Assembly: GCF_017355835.1 (NCBI RefSeq)
Contig: NZ_JAFEWF010000002.1
Location: 503,538-567,537, forward strand
Direction: 5' to 3'
Source: Desertivirga brevis
Lineage (GTDB): Bacteria > Bacteroidota > Bacteroidia > Sphingobacteriales > Sphingobacteriaceae
Length of the DNA: 64,000 bases
The notes beneath the pieces are model-generated. The model did not search any database. It had not been told where the DNA came from and was given only the letters and a program-made list of their open reading frames with translations. Below, piece after piece: positions 16,823 to 24,615 of the stretch (its first letter is position 1; every line of letters starts with the position of its first letter). The translations under genes and the position numbers were made by a program.

Positions 16823-16880
16823 GAAACACTTGCTTAATATCCTTATCTTTCCACTTTGTTTTTTTAGTACTATCGTTTAT

Positions 16881-17630
16881 ATGACTTATTGTTTAGGAAT
16901 TAAGGTAAGGGAAGGTCTTGTTGCTATTGCAGATACCCGTATCACTTCAGGCACAGATACCACCGTGAAAAAAAAGGTGTATGTTGATCAACGTGAACAG
17001 CATTCCATTTTTATCATGACTAGTGGATTGAGGTCAGTAAGAGATAAGGCTGTTATTTACTTCAAAGAGCTGATTGACGAAGGAACTGAGTATAATAAGT
17101 TATATAAAGCGGTCAATGCATTTGGTGAACAAGTAAGGAGAGTAGGTAGAGAAGACCGGGCAGCTCTCGAACAATCCGGGTTTAAGTTTAACTTAACAAC
17201 AATCATAGGAGGTCAGTTGCGGGATGATGAAGAACATAAAATGTTCCTTTTATATTCCGAAGGTAACTGGGTGGAGATGGATGAAGGTTCTCCATTTGTC
17301 ATCATTGGAAATTCTGGGCACGGCAAACCAATCCTTCAACGTACACTTCATAATGACTCCAGTATGGAGCTTGCCCTTAAAACAGGATTCCTTTCTTTTG
17401 ATTCAACAAGAGCAGCTGCAAACGACGTAGATTTTCCTATCGATGTAGTTTTATACAGAAAAAATAGCTTCAATTTGATACAACACCGTTACGAGAAGCA
17501 GGATCTGGAGAATATTTCAGCGCAGTGGGCTTGTGAATTGAAAAAGTCGTTACAGAATATATCGAATGATTGGATGCAAACGGCTTTTGACAAGATGAAT
17601 ACCTATAAAACGCAGGCCAATGAAGTTTAA
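16881..17630 (+). CDS. Anbu (ancestral beta subunit) proteasome-like peptidase
   Basis: An Ntn-hydrolase of the bacterial proteasome-like Anbu family. I use the ATG at 16881 because it gives MTYCLGIKV; in the family the initiator Met is removed and Thr at position 2 becomes the N-terminal nucleophile. The frame upstream to 16830 is open but would block that mechanism. Further family features: VAIADTRITSGTD near residue 20 and GNSGHGKPILQR near 145. At 249 residues it has the normal length. The next gene, transglutaminase-like, overlaps it by 11 bp. In the usual Anbu cluster an alpha-E protein and a permuted ATP-grasp protein also occur; they are not beside it here. Confidence 0.88.
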   Translation: MTYCLGIKVREGLVAIADTRITSGTDTTVKKKVYVDQREQHSIFIMTSGLRSVRDKAVIYFKELIDEGTEYNKLYKAVNAFGEQVRRVGREDRAALEQSGFKFNLTTIIGGQLRDDEEHKMFLLYSEGNWVEMDEGSPFVIIGNSGHGKPILQRTLHNDSSMELALKTGFLSFDSTRAAANDVDFPIDVVLYRKNSFNLIQHRYEKQDLENISAQWACELKKSLQNISNDWMQTAFDKMNTYKTQANEV

Positions 17631-18465
17631 TGTTTCCAGTCGACTTACTTACTATGTTCAGGAGGATTCTACTATAATTTTGAACGTCCATGCGTTAAGG
17701 ACCCCTACGCAAACAATACTTGAAGAAACTCTCCAGATTGATCCTTACATTAAGACCGAAGAAATCACTAGTACCGGTTGTGAAAGCAGGCTTGTTAGGT
17801 TCAAAGTGAACGCTGGCACTAATGTCAAGATAGAGTATAAAGCGCTTATTGATAACTCTTACAAGCATCTCGACACCAATTCATTAACAGAGGTCGCGGT
17901 AGAAGAGCTTCCAGCCAGCGTACTTACCTTTTTAAATCCCAGTCGATATTGTCAGTCGGATAAACTTTATCGTTTTGCAAATAATAAGTTTGGCAGTATT
18001 GAACCTGCGTTTAATAAAGTGCTGGCGATTTCTGACTGGATCCACGACAATGTTGAATACTTAAGCGGTTCTACTAATTCTCAAACTTCCGCATATGATA
18101 CGGTTACTGAGTTGGCTGGCGTTTGTCGTGATTTTGCTCATTTGGGTATAGCCTTATGTCGTGCTTTATCCATACCGGCCAGGTATTTTACCGGGTATTC
18201 TTATCTTTTAAAGCCAGCCGATTTCCATGCATGTTTTGAAGCTTATTTGGGAGGTGAATGGGTTATTTTCGACGCTACAAAATTAGCTCCTCTGAACGGC
18301 TTAGTTAAGATAGCAACCGGAAGGGACGCCGCAGACACAGCAATAGCAAATTTGTTCGGGAATGTAAATTGTAGTTGGATTGAGGTAGGGTGTGAACTGG
18401 CAGAGGATGTATTTAATCCGGTGTTCTATAATTCCGAATCAACTGTTGCCGTATCGTATATTTAG
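17620..18465 (+). CDS. transglutaminase-like cysteine protease, Anbu-associated
   Basis: 281 residues. A beta-rich N-terminal domain (about 1-130) is followed by the transglutaminase-like core. The triad is visible: Cys in ELAGVCRDFAHL, His in DFHACFEAY, Asp in VIFDATKL. No signal peptide, so it is cytoplasmic. The ATG lies inside the end of the Anbu gene (11-bp overlap in another frame), which argues for translational coupling and joint function, as in the conserved Anbu operons. It may cut or ligate a gamma-glutamyl/isopeptide-type bond; the substrate is unknown. Confidence 0.88.
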   Translation: MKFNVSSRLTYYVQEDSTIILNVHALRTPTQTILEETLQIDPYIKTEEITSTGCESRLVRFKVNAGTNVKIEYKALIDNSYKHLDTNSLTEVAVEELPASVLTFLNPSRYCQSDKLYRFANNKFGSIEPAFNKVLAISDWIHDNVEYLSGSTNSQTSAYDTVTELAGVCRDFAHLGIALCRALSIPARYFTGYSYLLKPADFHACFEAYLGGEWVIFDATKLAPLNGLVKIATGRDAADTAIANLFGNVNCSWIEVGCELAEDVFNPVFYNSESTVAVSYI

Positions 18466-18496
18466 CAAATGCAGAGCTCTAGTAGCTCTGCATTTG
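18466..18496. terminator. strong hairpin between convergent genes
   Basis: A perfect 13-bp stem (18466-18478 with 18484-18496, arm CAAATGCAGAGCT) and a 5-nt loop, directly after the transglutaminase stop and 8 bp before the end of the convergent DUF4349 gene. The T run is weak. Confidence 0.6.
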
Positions 18497-18503
18497 GCTC
18501 CCA

Positions 18504-19382
18504 TTATTGTGCGGAACTAGCTTTCTGTTTCCAATTCCGTGAAAAATATCTGTAGGCAAGCCACCCTATTATTCCTAATATAATAAAAGCCCAGAGATGA
18601 GTAATGCCGATAATGAGATCCAAAGTGAAGTTCAGACCTGTGGCAAGAGCGTCACCGAACCTTTGAGTTGTCGGAGATCGGTAAGTACTCAGATCATTAT
18701 TAGGAATAGCTTCTTTCTTTATCAATGTATTTTGATTAAACCTCAGCTCCAAGGTACTGTACCTGGTGTTCGCCTCGGTTCTCAAATTATTCATCTTCTG
18801 TTCAATTACCTGATCCTGCTCGTCCGCAATAGTTAATGCGTCTTTAGTTTTTAACTTCTCCTTCAGGTTCTGGGCATCCAGGATCTTTTGTCTGCTTTGC
18901 TGTTTTAGGCTCGAAGAGAGAAAATCAATACTACGGTCGTCTACATCTAACCTCGCCTGTTTTATAAATGTGGCGTCATCAGCTATTGCCTGAACAAACT
19001 CTTCCAGGTGATTAGAAGGAATTCGTACGGTCATTTCTGCTTCAACATCATAAGATGAAACAACAAGGAGTGAGTCATTGGATAGGGGGATAGTTTTACT
19101 TCCTTGAGGAGTGCTTTCAATATTATGGTGAGTAACCAGACCTCCCAGGCTTCTTACAGACTGAGAAATATGACGGCTGCTTCTATAAACATCATGTACT
19201 TTAAACTCTATATTAGCAGTCTTCACCAGTTTTGTCTCAGTAGCTGGGAGATCCGATACGGAAGTTTCAATAGAAGTGGAGTCGGCAGAAGCTGAATCTG
19301 ACTCGTAGTTACCTTTGTTTGCACTACAGGCTGCAAAAGTTAGGGCAATAAGCATCCCTAATGAAAATTTAATAGTTTTCAT
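18504..19382 (-). CDS. DUF4349 lipoprotein
   Basis: 292 residues. The lipobox signal (LTFAAC) predicts lipidation at Cys19. After a Ser/Asp-rich linker comes the DUF4349 region: VKTANIEFKVHDVYRS near 55, GGLVTHHNIES near 80, a long coiled-coil segment (residues ~150-205, including KEKLKTKDALTIADEQDQVIEQK), then a C-terminal membrane helix (LIIGITHLWAFIILGIIGWL) and a basic tail. Family members are membrane-anchored envelope proteins of unknown role. It is monocistronic. The double anchoring, N-terminal lipid plus C-terminal helix, would bridge or fold back in the periplasm. Confidence 0.82.
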   Translation of the reverse strand: MKTIKFSLGMLIALTFAACSANKGNYESDSASADSTSIETSVSDLPATETKLVKTANIEFKVHDVYRSSRHISQSVRSLGGLVTHHNIESTPQGSKTIPLSNDSLLVVSSYDVEAEMTVRIPSNHLEEFVQAIADDATFIKQARLDVDDRSIDFLSSSLKQQSRQKILDAQNLKEKLKTKDALTIADEQDQVIEQKMNNLRTEANTRYSTLELRFNQNTLIKKEAIPNNDLSTYRSPTTQRFGDALATGLNFTLDLIIGITHLWAFIILGIIGWLAYRYFSRNWKQKASSAQ

Positions 19383-19735
19383 TTTAGCGTGGGTATAGGG
19401 TTAAATTGTTCTGTTATTTAAATTTGTAAGCGTTTCTGATCACACTTTTGCTTGAGCTCTTAATTAGGCAATAGCGTGTCATTACGAGTTTTTTTTTCGT
19501 TTAATTAACTTATAAGAAAAAATTAAGATTACTTGAAAGTATACTGAAATAGAAATTTCAGCAATTGGTTTTTCGTGAAAAAACCGTGTTTTGTTAATTT
19601 AAGATGGTATATAGCGATTAGTTTGCGCTAAGTGTTGTTGCTTGCTTAGGGGATATTCTTTGCTGTCATATACTTTTTGTTTCTTTTAAATTAATACGCG
19701 GTAGGTGGAAATGTAACCCAGCTTTTTAAGAATTA
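19383..19735. other. AT-rich gap with one hairpin
   Basis: About 350 bp without a gene. The only structure I see is a hairpin at 19567-19585 (GGTTTTT / AAAAACC, CGTG loop). The upstream control region of the minus-strand DUF4349 gene must lie at the left end, but no clear promoter could be read. Confidence 0.35.
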
Positions 19736-20101
19736 TTATTCTTTCTTTTTGTTCGGATCAAATTCGGGTCCTTTAGGTGAGCCAGGAGGGACTGTTGGAT
19801 TTTCCGGAGGGGTGGTCGAAGAGTTAGGGTTAATCACGCTTGGGCGTGGGTCATGAGGATTAGGGTTGTTAGGCGTAGGCGTAATAGGGGTTGGAGTGCC
19901 CGATTTGATAGCACCAGTATCAACTTTAGCCGCGGGGGTACTAGCCCTCACCACACTTTTTGTTTTACCTGACTTTACTTGTTTGCCCTGACGGATGGCG
20001 TCAAGGTCGGCCCGTAGTTTCAAACTATCTTTTTTGCTTTGAGCAAAAGATGAAACCGATAAAATTAGCGAAGCAGTCAATGTTATTATTAAGGTTTTCA
20101 T
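19736..20101 (-). CDS. secreted proline-rich small protein
   Basis: 121 residues with a clear signal peptide (MKTLIITLTASLILSVSSFAQ, the common Bacteroidota FAQ ending). The mature part is basic at first (LDAIRQGKQVKSGKTKS) and then disordered and rich in Pro, Asn and Thr (PTPITPTPNNPNPHDPRP, TTPPENPTVPPGSP), ending KKKE. No fold or family is recognised; it may be a cell-wall-associated or flexible periplasmic peptide. The signal peptide makes it a likely real gene. Confidence 0.6.
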   Translation of the reverse strand: MKTLIITLTASLILSVSSFAQSKKDSLKLRADLDAIRQGKQVKSGKTKSVVRASTPAAKVDTGAIKSGTPTPITPTPNNPNPHDPRPSVINPNSSTTPPENPTVPPGSPKGPEFDPNKKKE

Positions 20102-20191
20102 AGCATTAGAGGTAGATTCTATGAGAGCAGAAATATCATGCCAAGAGGCGAAGATGTTATGATAATTCCTAATGAAAATGCATGTTCCGAT

Positions 20192-20854
20192 TTAAAGTTC
20201 TTCTTTCAGGACTTCCCATACATTTTCAGCTACGATCTTATATCCTTCTGCTGTAGGGTGTATGCCGTCTTTTAAATTAAGCTTTACATTGCCAGCAACT
20301 CCCTCTAATAAAAATGGGACGAACGGAATCTTATTTGCTTCTGCCACTTGTCTAAATATCGACCGGAATTGTTGAACGTAGGTGCCTCCCATATTAGGAG
20401 GTATTTCCATTCCCAACAGGATCAATTGAGCTTCAGGATATTTAGCTTTTACCTTGTCTAAAATAGCTTGAAGGTTTTTCTTTGTTTCAGTAACAGGGAT
20501 GCCCCGAAGACCATCATTCGCGCCCAGCTCGAGCACAAATACATCCACTTTCTGTTTTAGTAACCAGTCTATACGGCTTTTGCCACCTGCTGTGGTTTCA
20601 CCGCTTAAGCCTGCATTGATTACTTTATAAGGGAGTTTTAGAGAGTCGATTTTTCTCTGTATCACTGCAGGAAATGCGTCTGACGGATCTTCCAGCCCAT
20701 ACCCAGCTGTTAAACTATTACCAAAAAATACAAGGTTTTTTATCTCTGTCATTTTTTCTTTTTTCTCACTTTGCTTCTCTTTCTCAGGCTTGTTACCAGA
20801 GCACGACGCTACTATCAGTAATAATGCGAGGAGGATAATGGGTAATCTTTGCAT
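20192..20854 (-). CDS. tesA: TesA-like SGNH hydrolase (arylesterase/lysophospholipase), lipoprotein
   Basis: The ATG at 20854 gives a lipoprotein signal (MQRLPIILLALLLIVASC); the frame is open to 20992, but that part has no signal character. The SGNH blocks are clear: FFGNSLTAGYGL (block I, nucleophile Ser), GLSGET (block II Gly), GANDG (block III Asn), DGIHPTAEGY (block V Asp/His). This is the TesA/ApeA pattern: thioesterase, lysophospholipase and arylesterase activity in the periplasm. It is divergent from an ABC exporter of the YbbA/YbbP type, the same arrangement as tesA-ybbA-ybbP in E. coli, which strengthens the assignment. Lipidation is inferred from the lipobox. Confidence 0.9.
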   Translation of the reverse strand: MQRLPIILLALLLIVASCSGNKPEKEKQSEKKEKMTEIKNLVFFGNSLTAGYGLEDPSDAFPAVIQRKIDSLKLPYKVINAGLSGETTAGGKSRIDWLLKQKVDVFVLELGANDGLRGIPVTETKKNLQAILDKVKAKYPEAQLILLGMEIPPNMGGTYVQQFRSIFRQVAEANKIPFVPFLLEGVAGNVKLNLKDGIHPTAEGYKIVAENVWEVLKEEL

Positions 20855-21001
20855 AAACGGAATCAAAGTAATTTTAAAGCAACAAGTGCTAAATCTTTGT
20901 AAGAGTTTTAAACATGCCCCTCTTACAATAGTTTTACATACGATTTGTAATATTCTCCTAAGATAGGAATCAAACAAATAAAACAAACACAAGCTAAACT
21001 A

Positions 21002-21691
21002 GTGGATAAAATATTAAAAGTTGAAAATCTAGGTAAAACCTACCAGAGTGCCGGGAAAAATTTAACGGTATTAAATGAGGTAAATTTTTCAATAGAGGCA
21101 GGCTCCACCGTTTCTATTGTTGGCCCTTCCGGTAGTGGCAAAACTACTTTGCTAGGCTTGTGTGCCGGGCTCGACAGGAGTTCTTCTGGCTCTATAGAAT
21201 TAAACGGTTTACGAATTGATCAGTTGAGCGAGGATAAGAGAGCTCAGGTACGTAATGAACATGTGGGATTCATTTTCCAGAACTTTCAGCTCTTACCTAC
21301 CCTTACAGCTCTTGAGAACGTGATGGTTCCCTTAGAATTGAGAGGCGAAAAGAATATAAAAGGCCGTGCGTTGGATCTGCTTGATAAGGTAGGTCTGGCT
21401 TCAAGAGGTCATCATTACCCATCGCAACTATCCGGAGGAGAACAGCAGAGAGTGTCGCTTGCCAGGGCTTTTTCTAATAGTCCTAAGATCCTATTTGCTG
21501 ATGAGCCAACCGGTAACCTCGATGCCGAGACAAGCGCCCGCATAGTAAAATTGCTTTTTGATTTGAATCATGAGCAAGGCACAACCCTGGTTCTGGTAAC
21601 GCACGACATGGATCTCGCTCAAAAAACTCAGAGGATAATACGCATTAAGGGCGGTGCCATTATCAGCGATGAAATTGTAACAAGCGCTTAA
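21002..21691 (+). CDS. ybbA: ABC transporter ATPase, YbbA/LolD-like
   Basis: 229 residues with all ABC signatures: Walker A GPSGSGKTTL near residue 41, Q-loop FIFQNFQLLP, signature LSGGEQQRVSLARAF, Walker B ILFADEPTGNLD and the switch His in VTHD. It belongs to the MacB/LolD/YbbA class that powers FtsX-like permeases. The start is GTG at 21002; no in-frame ATG precedes Walker A. It is followed after 2 bp by the permease and is divergent from tesA, matching the conserved tesA-ybbAP neighbourhood. It probably energises export or lipid extraction at the inner membrane. Confidence 0.93.
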   Translation: MDKILKVENLGKTYQSAGKNLTVLNEVNFSIEAGSTVSIVGPSGSGKTTLLGLCAGLDRSSSGSIELNGLRIDQLSEDKRAQVRNEHVGFIFQNFQLLPTLTALENVMVPLELRGEKNIKGRALDLLDKVGLASRGHHYPSQLSGGEQQRVSLARAFSNSPKILFADEPTGNLDAETSARIVKLLFDLNHEQGTTLVLVTHDMDLAQKTQRIIRIKGGAIISDEIVTSA

Positions 21692-21693
21692 AG

Positions 21694-24237
21694 ATGGACA
21701 GTAAAAGACCTTTAAATCTTCCCTGGCTTTTTAAAATGGCATGGCGCGATAGTCGCCGTAACCGTTCCAGGCTTTTTCTTTTTATTTCATCTATTATTCT
21801 TGGTATAGCCGCCCTGGTAGCCATTTATTCTTTTGGAGATAACCTTGCTGAAGATATTGATGATCAGGCAGCAACTCTACTGGGGGCAGATCTCGTTGTT
21901 TCCTCAAATAAAAAGCCATCTGACAAAATTGTTCCTCTATTGGATTCTATTGGAAACGATCGTTCAAAAGAACAAAGCTTTGCTTCTATGGTGCTTTTTC
22001 CTACAGCTGGCGGTACCAGACTTGTTCAAATCAGAGCATTAGAGGGCAATTACCCTTATTATGGGGAAATCGAGACAGATCCGGCCGCTGCAGGTAAAAC
22101 TTTCAGGCAGGGAAGAGACGCATTAGTTGATAAAACTTTAATGCTTCAATTTAACACGAAAGTTGGCGACTCGATCAAAGTAGGCGAGCTTTCATTCGAG
22201 ATAGCGGGCGTCTTAAACAAGGCCCCCGGACAAACAGGGCTTTCATCCTCTATTGCTCCCATTGTATATATTCCCTTTAGGTATCTGCAAGAGACAGGAT
22301 TAATGCAAAGGGGGAGCCGGGTAAATTATAAATATTTCTATAGGATTGGCAACGCTACCGAAGTTGAGAAAACGCTAAAGAAAATAAGTGGCAAACTTGA
22401 GAAGGAAGGTCTGGATTACGACACCATCGCTTCGCAGAAAAAGGATACAGGAAGGTCATTTGAAGATCTTACCCAGTTTCTATCCCTTGTAGGATTTATC
22501 GCCTTGCTTTTAGGTTGTATTGGTGTAGCAAGTTCAATTCATATCTATATCAGGGAAAAAATAAATTCTATTGCCGTTCTTCGCTGCCTGGGTCTGAAGG
22601 GATGGGAAGCTTTTCTGATCTATCTGATCCAAATAGCAGGCATCGGACTCATAGGCGGAATTATTGGAGCCGCAATAGGAACATTAGTACAACAGTTGCT
22701 TCCTCTTGTACTGAAGGACATTCTACCGGTTGCGATAAGCTCTAATATCTCCTGGGCTGCGATAGGGCAGGGCATTCTCCTTGGTTTAGTTATTTCAGTT
22801 CTGTTTGGACTTCTTCCTTTAATTTCTATTCGCAAAATCTCGCCTCTAAATACCCTTCGCGTTGTACATGAAGGGGCCAGCAAAATAAACGATCCCTTAA
22901 AATGGCTTGTTTACGCTCTCGTGCTTTTGTTTATAGTTGCTTTTGGTTATTTCCAGCTTGACGGAATAAAACAGGCACTGATCTTTACGGCAGGTGTGAT
23001 CGTTTCTTTCCTGGTGCTTACCGGTATAGCTTCCCTTCTTGTCTGGATGGTTCGCCGTTTCTTTCCCACTTCAGGTAGTTATCTGTTGCGGCAAGGTTTG
23101 GCTAATCTTTTTCGCCCCAATAATCAAACACTTATATTGATTGTCACTATCGGTCTTGGTACTGCTTTTATCAGCAATCTTTTTCTTGTTCAAGACATTT
23201 TAATAAAGCGGGTAAGCCTTTCCGCAAGCGGGAATCAGCCAAATATGGTCCTCTTTGATATCCAGCCGGAACAAAAGCAAGAGGTTGCTCGTGTTACACA
23301 GGCGAATAGGCTGCCAATAATTCAACAGGTCCCGATAATCACAGTAAGGATTGAAGAAATAAATGGCAAAACCGCTGCGGAAGTTAAAAAAGACAGCAGC
23401 TCGAAAATTTCCCCAAAAGCATTCGGTTCAGAACTCCGTGTTACCTTTCGTGATACCTTAACTGCTGCCGAAAGAATTAGTGAAGGCAAATGGCGTGGAA
23501 ATACAGCTAAAGACGGTACGATTTACGTCTCCCTTGAAGAACAGTATGCTAACCGGATACGTGTTAACGTTGGAGACACCCTGACCTTTAACGTGCAGGG
23601 GGCCTTGGTTCCTACGATCGTTGGAAGCTTTAGGGAGGTTGACTGGAATCGTATTCAAACGAATTTCAGGGTGCTCTTTCCAAAGGGTGTCCTGGAAGAT
23701 GCTCCGCAGTTTCACGTATTGATAACTAGAGTGCCTGATAGCAAAGCTTCAGTTTCCTTTCAGCAACAGTTGGTTCAAAAATTTCCGAATATATCTGTTA
23801 TTGATCTAACACTTGTGCTGAGTGTGCTCGACGAGATCCTGACTAAAATAGGCTTCGTCATAAAGTTCATGGCGGCTTTCAGTATCGTTACCGGAATTGT
23901 AGTGCTAATAGCATCTGTTCTTATAAGTAAATACCAGCGGATACAAGAGAGCGTCCTGTTACGAACAATGGGTGCAAAAAGGCGGCAAATACTCATAATC
24001 ACCGCTCTTGAATATTTCTTTCTAGGGGCCTTAGCTTCTTTTACCGGAATATTGCTCTCTATCCTCGCTAGCTGGGCATTAGCTAAGTTTAGTTTCAAGA
24101 CCGCCTTTGCACCTGATCTTTCTCCTGCATTGGTCTTGTTTGTTGCTATTTCAATGCTAACAGTCATTATAGGGCTCTTTAATATCCGGGGTATTCTAAA
24201 CCGGCCGCCCCTGGAAGTGTTGAGAAAAGATCTATAG
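21694..24237 (+). CDS. ybbP: ABC transporter permease, YbbP-like (two FtsX domains)
   Basis: 847 residues, close to the ~800 of E. coli YbbP. Four-helix FtsX cores appear twice: one after the first periplasmic domain (FLSLVGFIALLLGCIGVASSIHIYIREK near residue 265) and one at the C-terminus (KFMAAFSIVTGIVVLIASVL near 730, then ALEYFFLGALASFTGILLSI). The N-terminal helix (LFLFISSIILGIAALVAIYSF) and large extracytoplasmic domains lie between. It acts with the preceding ATPase, probably in envelope lipid or lipoprotein handling; the exact substrate of YbbAP systems is not known to me. Confidence 0.92.
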   Translation: MDSKRPLNLPWLFKMAWRDSRRNRSRLFLFISSIILGIAALVAIYSFGDNLAEDIDDQAATLLGADLVVSSNKKPSDKIVPLLDSIGNDRSKEQSFASMVLFPTAGGTRLVQIRALEGNYPYYGEIETDPAAAGKTFRQGRDALVDKTLMLQFNTKVGDSIKVGELSFEIAGVLNKAPGQTGLSSSIAPIVYIPFRYLQETGLMQRGSRVNYKYFYRIGNATEVEKTLKKISGKLEKEGLDYDTIASQKKDTGRSFEDLTQFLSLVGFIALLLGCIGVASSIHIYIREKINSIAVLRCLGLKGWEAFLIYLIQIAGIGLIGGIIGAAIGTLVQQLLPLVLKDILPVAISSNISWAAIGQGILLGLVISVLFGLLPLISIRKISPLNTLRVVHEGASKINDPLKWLVYALVLLFIVAFGYFQLDGIKQALIFTAGVIVSFLVLTGIASLLVWMVRRFFPTSGSYLLRQGLANLFRPNNQTLILIVTIGLGTAFISNLFLVQDILIKRVSLSASGNQPNMVLFDIQPEQKQEVARVTQANRLPIIQQVPIITVRIEEINGKTAAEVKKDSSSKISPKAFGSELRVTFRDTLTAAERISEGKWRGNTAKDGTIYVSLEEQYANRIRVNVGDTLTFNVQGALVPTIVGSFREVDWNRIQTNFRVLFPKGVLEDAPQFHVLITRVPDSKASVSFQQQLVQKFPNISVIDLTLVLSVLDEILTKIGFVIKFMAAFSIVTGIVVLIASVLISKYQRIQESVLLRTMGAKRRQILIITALEYFFLGALASFTGILLSILASWALAKFSFKTAFAPDLSPALVLFVAISMLTVIIGLFNIRGILNRPPLEVLRKDL

Positions 24238-24615
24238 TGCGGATTTCGAGATGTTTAGGTGAAAAATGGGGAAAAATTTTCTACATTTAAGGGTTGAAGG
24301 TTTTGAAATACTAGTGGTTAGTAATAAAGCGAAAAGTTTTTTTAATTAATGATTTCTCCTGATTTTAAATTTTTCATACTCCTTAGGTAAATAAAGACGG
24401 TTATAAGTTCAGGAAGAACAGGAAGCTGAAATAGCAGAAACAGCTGGCATAGATTTGGCAAATGCCGTGCTGTTAGATGAGTTTAGTTAATAGAATTTAG
24501 GGTTTACAATTTAGTTCTAATGAAGAAGGTAGTCATATTCCTCTTTGTTAGAACTAATTTTGTTTAGCTACCACCTAACGCAATTAACTTTCCGGATGGC
24601 TCAATAGCCGCGGGA
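24238..24615. other. intergenic region before the adhesin gene
   Basis: About 380 bp, AT-rich. A start-less open stretch at 24407-24484 (about 25 codons, ending EFS-stop) has coding-like composition and could be a gene remnant or chance. No terminator for the ABC unit and no convincing promoter could be read. Confidence 0.3.

Noticed and set aside
16830..16880. Signal peptide on the Anbu peptidase
   Set aside because: The upstream codons read as hydrophobic, but the family needs Thr at position 2 after Met; the ATG at 16881 gives exactly that.
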